Below are positions 17,157 through 24,821 of a stretch of 43,443 nucleotides of DNA, piece by piece (the stretch's first letter is position 1; each line of letters begins with the position of its first letter). Position numbers and translations under genes: made by a program. The stretch spans positions 1 to 43,443 of the forward strand of contig CAMVKN010000027.1 in assembly GCA_947168045.1 (NCBI GenBank). The letters run 5' to 3'. Source of the DNA: an uncultured Prevotellaceae bacterium (GTDB lineage Bacteria; Bacteroidota; Bacteroidia; Bacteroidales; Bacteroidaceae). The notes beneath the pieces are model-generated. The model was not told the origin of the DNA. It did not search any database and saw only the letters and a list, made by a program, of their open reading frames with translations.

Positions 17157-17993
17157 ATGAAGATTAATGTTTTGCACACCGGCGAAGTCCGTGTATCGCC
17201 CTACCTGCCGTTTGGCGGCGACAACTGTAACCTGCTGAAAGCCTCTGGTATGACCACTCCGAAAGAAGACTGGATCTGGTTGCCCGTATCGGTCTATCTG
17301 ATTGAGCATCCGAAAGGACTGATCCTCGTTGACACGGGCTGGCACCGCGACATGTCGCCCGAGGGTGTCTACGACAAGGCCGCACAGATCAAGAGCCTCG
17401 GCTCACGTGTATTATATAATGTGAACCAGGGACAGATACCGCTCGGCGAGGCTGTCGATGAGCAGCTGGCCACGATGGGTATCAAGCCTGCCGACCTGGA
17501 CTACGTGCTGCTGACCCATCTGGACTGCGACCACGCCAACGGTCTGCGTGCCGTCCGCGATGCCAAGCACATCATCGTGGCTCAGGAGGAGCTGGACTGC
17601 GCCCGCAAGAACGGCTTCATCCGCTACAAGAAGAAGTGGTGGGAGGGCTGCGACCTGGAGACTATCGAGTGGAACGGCACGGAAGGCCCTGCCGGCAAGT
17701 CGTTCGACCTCTTTGGCGACGGCAGCATTAAGATGATTAATATCCCTGGCCACTGCGACGGTCTCTGCGCCGTGAAGATTACCCGCAAGGACGGCCGCTA
17801 CGTGCTGCTCTTCAGCGATGGCGGCTACGCCACGAAGTCATGGAAGGAGATGATTACCAGCGGTGTGTCGCTCGACAAGGAGATGCAGCGCAAGTCGCTC
17901 CAGTGGATTCGTGAGCAGTCGATGGATGCCAACTGTATCGAGAGCCTCGCCACTCACGATACAGACATCAAGCCCCACGTGATAGAATTGTAA
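17157..17993 (+). CDS. Metallo-beta-lactamase-fold hydrolase (AHL-lactonase-like)
   Basis: The protein has 278 residues and no signal peptide. The MBL fold is shown by LILVDTGWH, the metal motif THLDCDHANGL (HxDxDH instead of the usual HxHxDH), IPGHCDGLCAV with the third-site histidine, and LLFSDGGYA. The overall order and length resemble the N-acyl-homoserine lactonase family, but Bacteroidales members with this name have no proven substrate. The second histidine of the motif is replaced by aspartate, which may alter metal use. The gene is monocistronic, diverges from the efflux remnant, and is followed by a relic of an hsp20 3' end and a terminator. Confidence 0.8.
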   Translation: MKINVLHTGEVRVSPYLPFGGDNCNLLKASGMTTPKEDWIWLPVSVYLIEHPKGLILVDTGWHRDMSPEGVYDKAAQIKSLGSRVLYNVNQGQIPLGEAVDEQLATMGIKPADLDYVLLTHLDCDHANGLRAVRDAKHIIVAQEELDCARKNGFIRYKKKWWEGCDLETIEWNGTEGPAGKSFDLFGDGSIKMINIPGHCDGLCAVKITRKDGRYVLLFSDGGYATKSWKEMITSGVSLDKEMQRKSLQWIREQSMDANCIESLATHDTDIKPHVIEL

Positions 17994-17997
17994 TGTA

Positions 17998-18055
17998 AAG
18001 GAGAAAGTCATCAAGGGCATCGAGGTCTCGTAACAGACATCGACTAACCGCACAT
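17998..18055 (+). pseudogene. Relic of a second hsp20 3' end
   Basis: This stretch aligns without gaps to 13741-13798, which covers the last codons, stop and downstream bases of hsp20, with about 50 of 58 positions identical by eye. It would read KEKVIKGIEVS and stop, against KEKVTKAIEVS and stop in hsp20. No upstream hsp20 sequence remains; the MBL gene ends 5 bases before it. Confidence 0.8.
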
Positions 18056-18098
18056 GCCAAAGGAGCAGCACCCGGCTGGCGGATGCCGCTCCTTTGGC
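18056..18098 (+). terminator. Terminator after the MBL gene
   Basis: GCCAAAGGAGC (18056-18066) pairs perfectly with GCTCCTTTGGC (18088-18098). It occupies the same place relative to the hsp20 relic as the hsp20 terminator does to hsp20, but the stem sequence differs. Confidence 0.75.
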
Positions 18099-18167
18099 GT
18101 GTCAGGAATCCATCGCTTTGTAACCATCGACTGACTCGTGCCAAGACGATGACGGCTTGCAGTCCTG

Positions 18168-19943
18168 TCAGTACGACATTTCATGAACGCCCTTGACGGC
18201 ACGGCCACTTGGGTCATTCATATTACGGAAGGCGGCATCCCACTCCAGGGCGATGGCTGTTGAACAGGCTACGCTGGGCTCTGAGGGCACGCTACGGGCG
18301 GCAGAGTCAGAAGGGAAATGCTCAGCGAAGATGCTGCGATAGTAGTATTCTTCTTTGTTTTTGGGCGGGTTGATGGGAAAGCGTTCTGCAGCATGGGCCA
18401 TCTGCTCGTCAGTGACGGCTTTAGAGGTGATGTCCTTGAGGGTGTCAATCCATGAATAGCCGACGCCGTCAGAGAACTGTTCCTTCTGTCGCCATGCCAC
18501 CTCGGCAGGCAGCAGGTGGGCAAACGCTTCGCGTACAATCTTTTTCTCTATCGTCTGGCCGGGACACATCTTCGCCTCGGGATTCAGGCGCATGGCGACG
18601 TCGAGGAACTCCTTGTCGAGGAAGGGGACACGGCCCTCAACGCCCCACGCCGACAGGCTCTTGTTGGCACGCAGACAGTCGTAGAGGTGGAGCTTGGAGA
18701 GCTTACGGACGGTCTCTTCGTGGAAGTCCTTGGCCGAAGGGGCCTTGTGGAAGTATAGGTAGCCGCCAAAAATCTCGTCGGCACCCTCGCCTGAGAGCAC
18801 CATCTTGATGCCCATCGACTTGATGACGCGGGCCAGCAGGTACATCGGCGTAGAGGCACGGACGGTTGTGACATCGTAGGTCTCGATGTAGTAGATGACG
18901 TCGCGGATGGCATCAAGCCCCTCCTGGATGGCGTAGTTGATTTCGTGATGGACGGTGCCTATGTGGTCGGCCACCAGTCGGGCCTTGGCCAGGTCGGGGG
19001 CACCCTTCAACCCCACGGCGAAGGAGTGCAGACGAGGCCAATAGGCACGCGTCTTGCTGTCGTCTTCGATGCGGTGCTCGCTGAACTTCTGAGCGATGGC
19101 TGAGATGACGCTGCTGTCAAGACCGCCAGAGAGCAGCACGCCGTAGGGCACGTCGGACATGAGCTGGCGGCGCACGGCATCTTCCAGGGCATCGTGGATG
19201 GCCTCTACGCTGGCGGGATTGTCTTTCACGGAGTTATAGTCGAACCAGTCGCGGCGATAATATCGCCGCATACGTAACCCTTCGCGACTGTAAAGGTAAT
19301 GGCCGGGCAGGAAGGGCTCATAGCGCTCGCACTGGCCTTCGAGGGCTTTCAGTTCGGAGGCCACATAGACGGTGCCGTCGGTGTCGTATCCGATATAGAG
19401 GGGGATGACGCCGATGGGGTCGCGGGCAATGAGGAACTCGTCGCGCTCCTCGTCGTAGAGCACAAAAGCAAAAATGCCGCTAAGCTGTTCAAGCATAGAG
19501 GTGAGGGGTGAGAGGTGAGAGGTGAGAGAATAGTCCTGCGGGACAGTGCCATCTCCTACCTCTTGCCCCTTACCTCTTACCTCTTTCCATAGTGCCAGGA
19601 TGACCTCGCAGTCGCTGCCCGTCTGAAATTCGTACTGCCCGGCGAAGCGGCGACGGAGGTCCTGATGGTTATAGATTTCGCCATTAACGGACAGCACCTG
19701 TCTCTTGTCGGGCGAGTAGAGGGGCTGTCCGCCACTCTCCGGGTCTACGATGCTCAGTCGCTCGTGGGCGAGGATAGCCGAGCCGCCACAGTATATTCCG
19801 CTCCAGTCGGGGCCGCGGTGACGGATTTTCTGACTCATGCGCAGGGCTTTTTTACGCAGGGCCTGCGTCTGTTCATTCACGTTCTTGCTCTGGCAAGCGT
19901 CTCCTTTCGTCGCCGAGCGTAATATTGCTACGATTCCACACAT
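18168..19943 (-). CDS. asnB: Glutamine-hydrolysing asparagine synthetase B
   Basis: AsnB makes asparagine from aspartate, ATP and glutamine. The protein has 591 residues. The start is fixed by MCGIVAIL, whose Cys2 becomes the N-terminal nucleophile of the class II amidotransferase; the longer upstream frame overlaps carAB and is not coding. RHRGPDWSG and VNGEIYNH are in the glutaminase domain. The synthetase domain has the pyrophosphatase loop SGGLDSS (272-278) and SGEGADEIFGGY. Residues about 122-149 (ending SLTSHLSPLTSM) are encoded by heptamer repeats and are not expected in the family; E. coli AsnB has about 554 residues. It is the last gene of pyrG-purF-carAB-asnB, starting 16 bases after the carAB stop. 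Confidence 0.93.
   Translation of the reverse strand: MCGIVAILRSATKGDACQSKNVNEQTQALRKKALRMSQKIRHRGPDWSGIYCGGSAILAHERLSIVDPESGGQPLYSPDKRQVLSVNGEIYNHQDLRRRFAGQYEFQTGSDCEVILALWKEVRGKGQEVGDGTVPQDYSLTSHLSPLTSMLEQLSGIFAFVLYDEERDEFLIARDPIGVIPLYIGYDTDGTVYVASELKALEGQCERYEPFLPGHYLYSREGLRMRRYYRRDWFDYNSVKDNPASVEAIHDALEDAVRRQLMSDVPYGVLLSGGLDSSVISAIAQKFSEHRIEDDSKTRAYWPRLHSFAVGLKGAPDLAKARLVADHIGTVHHEINYAIQEGLDAIRDVIYYIETYDVTTVRASTPMYLLARVIKSMGIKMVLSGEGADEIFGGYLYFHKAPSAKDFHEETVRKLSKLHLYDCLRANKSLSAWGVEGRVPFLDKEFLDVAMRLNPEAKMCPGQTIEKKIVREAFAHLLPAEVAWRQKEQFSDGVGYSWIDTLKDITSKAVTDEQMAHAAERFPINPPKNKEEYYYRSIFAEHFPSDSAARSVPSEPSVACSTAIALEWDAAFRNMNDPSGRAVKGVHEMSY
19498..19590 (-). repeat. Inverted heptamer arrays inserted in asnB
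   Basis: On the plus strand 19498-19532 reads as GAGGTGA/GGGGTGA/GAGGTGA/GAGGTGA units, and 19552-19590 as their complement (CTCCTACCTCTTGCC, CTTACCTCTTACCTC). A 19-base segment lies between. The whole stays in frame and adds about 28 codons to the glutaminase domain. Confidence 0.8.
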
Positions 19944-19959
19944 AATCTCATTCTTTATA

Positions 19960-22900
19960 TTAAAGGTACGACAAATACAAGTAGTTGGTCTGCGCCGGAT
20001 ATTCGGCGGCGAGGGTGTCAATCTGATTGACGGTGGGCAGGATGCCGAGGTCGCGGCGCCACTGGCGGACAGTGAGTCCAGCCTGCTCAGGTCGCAAGCG
20101 TTGTTCCAAGCCGATGGCACGGGCAATCTGGAAATCACTGAAGCCGTAGACCTTGGCGGCACGCAACGGGTAGAAGACCTCAGGCGACCTCAGATATTCC
20201 ATGAATTCGCTGGGTTCCATCCATTCTGAAATCTCAGTAAGGATGGATAGCTCTTTCATTTGCAGGTCGATGTCAACGATGTGTTTCAGCTTTTGCAGGA
20301 ACCAGCGGTCTATCATCGTCAGCTGGTGAATCTGCTCCACGCTGTAGCCTATCGTCAGTGCCTCAGAAACAGCGAAGATACGGGTGTCAGTGGGCGCAAG
20401 AAAAGACCCACCCCCCAGCCCCTCCCTTGTAGGGAGGGGAGCAGATAGTTTTTCTGATAATTTCTCGCCATGCGAGTAATTACTCCCCTCCCTCACAGGG
20501 AGGGGCTGGGGGGTGGGTCTGTTCTCCACGAAGCCGTGCATGCCCTGCCCTATCATGCGCAGCCCTTTTTGAAGTGCCTCTTCGAACGTGCGGCCGATGG
20601 CCATCACCTCGCCGACGGACTTCATCGACGAGCCGAGCTGATGGCTCACCCCGTGGAACTTGGTGAGGTCCCAGCGCGGTATCTTCACCACCACGTAGTC
20701 GAGGGCGGGCTCGAAGAAGGCCGAGGTGGTCTTGGTGACGCTGTTCTTCAGCTCGAAGAGCCCGTAGCCCAGCCCCAGCTTAGCAGCGACGAAAGCCAGG
20801 GGATAGCCCGTGGCCTTGCTGGCCAATGCTGATGACCGCGAGAGGCGGGCATTGACCTCGATGACACGGTAGTCCTCGCTATCGGGGTCAAGGGCATACT
20901 GCACGTTGCACTCACCCACGATGCCTATATGACGGATAATCCTGATGGCCAGGGCGCGCAGCTTATGATACTCGGCATTGGTAAGTGTCTGCGATGGAGC
21001 TACCACTATCGACTCGCCGGTATGGATGCCCAGCGGGTCGAGGTTCTCCATGTTGCAGACGGTGATGCAGTTGTCATAAGCGTCACGCACCACCTCGTAC
21101 TCTATCTCCTTCCAGCCACGCAGTGACTTCTCGACCAACACCTGCGATGAGAACGAGAATGCCTCCTCGGCCTGTGCCCGCAGCTCTTCGTCGTTGTCGC
21201 AGAAGCCGCTACCCAGACCGCCCAAGGCATAAGCGGCTCGCAGTATGACAGGGAATCCCAACTCGTGGGCAGCCCGCTGCACCTCCTCGACCGTAGTGCA
21301 TGCCTCGCTCTTGATGGTCTTCACGCCAATCTCGTCAAGGCGTTTGACGAAGAGGTCGCGGTCTTCGGTGTCGATGATGGCCTGCACGGGTGTACCCAGC
21401 ACCTGCACTCCATATTTTTCGAACACCCCTTTGCGATACAGCTCCACACCACAGTTCAAGGCAGTCTGCCCGCCGAAGGAGAGCAGGATGCCATCGGGAC
21501 GCTCCTTCTCAATGATGCGCTCCACGAAGTCGGGTGTGACGGGTTGGAAATAGACCTTGTCGGCGACGGCCTGTGCCTCCACCTCATCGTCTCTCTGCGA
21601 GGTCTGCACCGTGGCGATGTTCGGATTGATGAGCACCGTGTGGATGCCCTCCTCCTTCAACGCCTTCAGTGCTTGTGCACCCGAGTAGTCGAACTCACCA
21701 GCCTGGCCAATCTTAAGAGCACCGCTGCCGAGTAGCAGGACTTTAGCCCCAGCCCCTCTCCGATTAGCCTCACCACCAGCCCCTCTCCGATTGGAGAGGG
21801 GAGTGTATAGTTTCTGCGTCTGCTTCTGCCCTTGAGTGTATATACTCCCCTCTCCAATCGGAGAGGGGCGGGGGGTGAGGCTAATCGGAGAGGGGCTGGG
21901 GGTGAGGCTTTTCACAAACTCGTCAAACAACCATTCGGTATCCGTTGGGCCTGAGCATGCTTCTGGATGGAACTGTGCCGAGAACCAAGGGTGCGTCTTG
22001 TGGCGGATGCCCTCGTTAGACCCGTCGTTCATATTGACAAACAGCGGTTCCCAGTCTGCAGGGAGGGTCTTTTCGTCCACCGCATAGCCATGATTCTGTG
22101 AGGTAATGAAGCACTTCGTAGTACCTACCTGCTGCACTGGCTGGTTGTGTGAGCGATGGCCATACTTCAGCTTATAGGTCTTAGCCCCAGCCGCACGGGC
22201 AAGGAGCTGGTTGCCGAGGCAGATGCCCATCAGGGGACGCACACAGGGCCCGCCCACGGCAGACCCACCCCCGGTCCCTCCCTGTGAGGGAGGGGAGTAT
22301 ATAGTCTTAGCCTCTTCATTTTTCAGGAATGTGCGGATGAACTCTACCGTCTTCTCACACTGCTCCGGGTTGCCGGGGCCATTGGCTAAAAAGAGTCCAT
22401 CAAACTGCAGCTGGTTGAAGTCATAGTCCCAAGGCACACGAATGACCTCTATGCCTCGCTTGATGAGACAACGAATGATGTTAGCCTTCACCCCGCAGTC
22501 AACCAACACCACCCGCTTGTCGGCCCCTCTATTATAAGTAATGACCTCGTGACAGCTCACCTGCTCGACCCAGTTCACGCATCCGTAGTCCTTAAAGCCA
22601 CTACTTCCCTCTCCATAGGGAGAGGGGCCAGGGGTGAGGCTTATCCTCCCCATCATCACCCCACGCTCACGCAGCATCTTGGTCAGCCGCCGCGTGTCGA
22701 TACCCGTGATGGCGGGAATCTTCTCGCACTTCAGCCATGCCGACAGACTCTCGCGGGCATTCCAGTGTGAATACAGTTCGCTATAGTCGGCCACCACCAA
22801 TGCCTTGACATGAATCTGCCCGCTCTCCATGAACAGGGGCAGGCCGTCGCTGCCCATTCTGGTATCGGGCACACCATAGTTGCCTATTAGCGGATAGGTC

Positions 22901-23061
22901 ATCACCAATATCTGTCCAGCATAGCTGGGGTCGGTCAGGCTCTCAGGGTATCCCGTCATGGCGGTGTTGAACACCACCTCGCCTGCCGTCTCGCCGTCAT
23001 AGCCAAATGACCAGCCGCAGAATTCGGTTCCATCCTCGAGTATCAGTTTTGCTGCTCTCAT
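19960..23061 (-). CDS. carAB: Fused carbamoyl-phosphate synthetase: CarA plus first half of CarB
   Basis: The single frame has 1033 residues. Residues 1-384 are CarA: GEVVFNTAMTGYPESLTDPS, the glutaminase nucleophile in GICLGNQL and the triad histidine/glutamate in FHPEA. Residues about 385-438 are a repeat-encoded linker. From about 438 the protein is CarB (KVLLLGSGALKIGQAGEFDY, RAAYALGGLGSGF, NMENLDPLGIHTGES, EVNARLSRSSALASKATGYP), close to animal CAD. It stops after the oligomerisation segment (IDTLAAEYPAQTNYLYLSYL), so the second synthetase and the allosteric domain are missing. Palindromic elements also lie near residues 140-153, 252-268 and 847-887. It overlaps the purF stop by one base. 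Either it is a working half-CPS acting as a dimer or it has lost activity with a full carB elsewhere. Confidence 0.88.
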   Translation of the reverse strand: MRAAKLILEDGTEFCGWSFGYDGETAGEVVFNTAMTGYPESLTDPSYAGQILVMTYPLIGNYGVPDTRMGSDGLPLFMESGQIHVKALVVADYSELYSHWNARESLSAWLKCEKIPAITGIDTRRLTKMLRERGVMMGRISLTPGPSPYGEGSSGFKDYGCVNWVEQVSCHEVITYNRGADKRVVLVDCGVKANIIRCLIKRGIEVIRVPWDYDFNQLQFDGLFLANGPGNPEQCEKTVEFIRTFLKNEEAKTIYSPPSQGGTGGGSAVGGPCVRPLMGICLGNQLLARAAGAKTYKLKYGHRSHNQPVQQVGTTKCFITSQNHGYAVDEKTLPADWEPLFVNMNDGSNEGIRHKTHPWFSAQFHPEACSGPTDTEWLFDEFVKSLTPSPSPISLTPRPSPIGEGSIYTQGQKQTQKLYTPLSNRRGAGGEANRRGAGAKVLLLGSGALKIGQAGEFDYSGAQALKALKEEGIHTVLINPNIATVQTSQRDDEVEAQAVADKVYFQPVTPDFVERIIEKERPDGILLSFGGQTALNCGVELYRKGVFEKYGVQVLGTPVQAIIDTEDRDLFVKRLDEIGVKTIKSEACTTVEEVQRAAHELGFPVILRAAYALGGLGSGFCDNDEELRAQAEEAFSFSSQVLVEKSLRGWKEIEYEVVRDAYDNCITVCNMENLDPLGIHTGESIVVAPSQTLTNAEYHKLRALAIRIIRHIGIVGECNVQYALDPDSEDYRVIEVNARLSRSSALASKATGYPLAFVAAKLGLGYGLFELKNSVTKTTSAFFEPALDYVVVKIPRWDLTKFHGVSHQLGSSMKSVGEVMAIGRTFEEALQKGLRMIGQGMHGFVENRPTPQPLPVREGSNYSHGEKLSEKLSAPLPTREGLGGGSFLAPTDTRIFAVSEALTIGYSVEQIHQLTMIDRWFLQKLKHIVDIDLQMKELSILTEISEWMEPSEFMEYLRSPEVFYPLRAAKVYGFSDFQIARAIGLEQRLRPEQAGLTVRQWRRDLGILPTVNQIDTLAAEYPAQTNYLYLSYL
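20401..20521 (-). repeat. Palindromic element (39-codon type) inside the CarB part
   Basis: Two inverted G/C-rich arms (AGACCCACCCCCCAGCCCCT at the left, its complement at the right end) enclose about 45 A/T-richer bases. Each arm contains its own small palindrome. The translation is 39 residues, starting RPTPQPLPVREGS and ending APLPTREGLGGGS, the same length and pattern as the element at the CarA/CarB junction. Confidence 0.85.
21745..21909 (-). repeat. Palindromic element with partial duplications at the carA/carB junction
   Basis: A full inverted pair of arms (CTCTCCGATTGGAGAGG and CCTCTCCAATCGGAGAGG cores) surrounds a spacer with GTATAGTTTCTGCGTCTGC. Extra partial copies of an arm flank it at both ends (CCCCTCTCCGATTAGCCTCA; CTAATCGGAGAGGGGCTGGG). 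The central part translates to 39 residues (SLTPRPSPIGEGS… to …TPLSNRRGAGGEA). Confidence 0.85.
22258..22305 (-). repeat. Single palindromic arm in the CarA part
   Basis: CAGACCCACCCCCGGTCCCT to GGGAGTATATAG, read in CarA as IYSPPSQGGTGGGS just before the conserved PLMGICLG segment. Confidence 0.75.
22603..22642 (-). repeat. Single palindromic arm in the CarA N-domain
   Basis: TTCCCTCTCCATAGGGAGAG followed by GGGCCAGGGGTGAGGC, read as SLTPGPSPYGEGS after MGRI in CarA. Confidence 0.75.
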
Positions 23062-24821
23062 TATAATTGTATTTTTAATGTGTTCTCTACGTAGTTGATG
23101 AATGCTTCGTTACAGAGGCGGATGCCACCAGGGGTCGGATATCGGCCCGTGAAGTACCAGTCGCCAGGATGGTTGGGGCAGGCCCTGTGCAAGCCCTCGA
23201 TGCTCTGGAACACCATTTCGACGGGGGTCTCCATGCCCTCAGGGCGCAACATCTCGACAATCTTCGCGTTAATCTCCTCCACCGAGAAAGGCGCATAGAC
23301 GGCACGGACATGATTGGCGGTCGTTGGCTCAGCCTTGCACTTCCGATAGACATCAGCTATCAGACCCGCCCCCTGCTCCTTGATTAGTTCAATGGCAGCG
23401 CGGAAGGCACAAAGCTCCTCCAAACGCGACATGTCGATGCCATAGTAGTCGGGGTAGCGAATCTGCGGCGAACTGCTGACCATCACAATCTTTTTGGGGT
23501 GTAGGCGGTCGAGAATCTTGAAGGTGCTCTCGCGCAGCGTGGTACCTCGCACGATGCTGTCGTCGATAATGACGAGATTGTCCTTGTAGGGGCGCAACGA
23601 GCCGTAGGTGATGTCGTAGACATGGGCCGCCAGGTCGTTGCGCTCCGCACCGTCTGAGATGAAGGTGCGTAGCTTGATGTCCTTCCATACGACTTTCTCG
23701 ATGCGGAGGTCGGCCCCCTCCAACCTCCCCCCATAGGGGAGGCTTTTACGGATGCCATCGGTCATACCGTAGAAGGCAACCTCGGCCGTGTTGGGTATAT
23801 ATGAATAAACGGTGTTGGCTACATCGCCCCTGATGGCCTGCATGATGGGTGGCGTGAGCTGTTCACCCAAGCGCTTACGCTCCTGATAGATGTCGCGGTC
23901 AGAGCCACGGCTGAAGTAAATACGTTCGAAACTACAAGCGCTCAACTGCTGGGCGGGGATGATTTGCTCCAGGTGGCGCTCGCCGTTCTTTTGCACGATG
24001 AGTGCCTGGCCGGGCAGCAGTTCCTGTACGTCGGTACTGTCGATATTGAAGGTGGTTTGCAGCACGGGACGCTCGCTGGCCACAGCGATGACCTCATCAT
24101 CTTGATACCAGAAGGCAGGACGTATGCCCCAGGGGTCACGCACGGCAAACATCTCGCCGCTGCCCGTCAGTCCGCACATCACGTAGCCGCCGTCATAGTG
24201 GCTCATCGTGCTTCTCAGCACATGGGCCATCTCCACGTGGTTGTCGATATATTCAGTGATGGCCGTTCCCTCCATCCCCCGCTCCTTGGCCTCGGCATAG
24301 AGGCGTTCCACCTCACGGTCCAGCCGATGGCCCATCAGTTCAAGAGTGATATACGAATCGCCATAGATGCGGGGCGACTGTCCCTGCTGTATCAGCAGCT
24401 GAAAGACCTCGTCGATGTTGGTCATGTTGAAGTTGCCGCACAGGCAAAGGTTCTTCGCCCTCCAGTTGTTGCGGCGCAGGAAGGGGTGTACGAATGTCAG
24501 TCCGCTCTTGCCGGTGGTCGAGTAGCGCAGGTGCCCCATCAGCAGCTCACCCTTCATCTTCTCGGTCACGCGTGCGAACACCTCAGTGATGGCATCCTTG
24601 CCCTCCGCCTTCTCGCGGAACATATACTCCGTTCCGGGCTGGTTGGTCAGGCTGACGGAAGCGATGCCCGCACCCTCTTGCCCGCGGTTGTGTTGTTTCT
24701 CCATCATCAGGTAGAGTTTGTTGAAGCCGTAGGCCCACGTGCCATACTTCTGCTCGTAATGCTCCAGCGGCTTCAGCAGGCGAATCATCGCCACCCCACA
24801 TTCATGCTTCAGCTGTTCCAT
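23061..24821 (-). CDS. purF: Amidophosphoribosyltransferase
   Basis: PurF catalyses the first step of purine synthesis, PRPP plus glutamine to 5-phosphoribosylamine. The protein has 586 residues. The class II amidotransferase domain begins HECGVAMIRL and contains KQHNRGQEGAGI and LLMGHLRYSTTGKSG. The C-terminal phosphoribosyltransferase domain holds the PRPP-binding loop VIIDDSIVRGTT (about 417-430) and FISDGAERNDLA. The Cys of HECG is at residue 8, so a short propeptide or a downstream processing site is expected. A repeat arm lies near residues 356-369. The start overlaps the end of pyrG by 20 bases and the stop overlaps carAB by one base, so translation is likely coupled. Confidence 0.95.
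   Translation of the reverse strand: MEQLKHECGVAMIRLLKPLEHYEQKYGTWAYGFNKLYLMMEKQHNRGQEGAGIASVSLTNQPGTEYMFREKAEGKDAITEVFARVTEKMKGELLMGHLRYSTTGKSGLTFVHPFLRRNNWRAKNLCLCGNFNMTNIDEVFQLLIQQGQSPRIYGDSYITLELMGHRLDREVERLYAEAKERGMEGTAITEYIDNHVEMAHVLRSTMSHYDGGYVMCGLTGSGEMFAVRDPWGIRPAFWYQDDEVIAVASERPVLQTTFNIDSTDVQELLPGQALIVQKNGERHLEQIIPAQQLSACSFERIYFSRGSDRDIYQERKRLGEQLTPPIMQAIRGDVANTVYSYIPNTAEVAFYGMTDGIRKSLPYGGRLEGADLRIEKVVWKDIKLRTFISDGAERNDLAAHVYDITYGSLRPYKDNLVIIDDSIVRGTTLRESTFKILDRLHPKKIVMVSSSPQIRYPDYYGIDMSRLEELCAFRAAIELIKEQGAGLIADVYRKCKAEPTTANHVRAVYAPFSVEEINAKIVEMLRPEGMETPVEMVFQSIEGLHRACPNHPGDWYFTGRYPTPGGIRLCNEAFINYVENTLKIQL
23713..23752 (-). repeat. Degenerate palindromic arm in purF
   Basis: On the minus strand GCCTCCCCTATGGGGGGAGG is followed by TTGGAGGGGGCC. 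It encodes SLPYGGRLEGAD between GIRK and LRIEKV. It is shorter and less symmetrical than the other arms. Confidence 0.6.

Noticed and set aside
19944..20162. Longer start of asnB overlapping carAB
   Set aside because: AsnB needs cysteine at position 2 (MCGIVAIL at 19943); the extra residues are a frame shadow of carAB.
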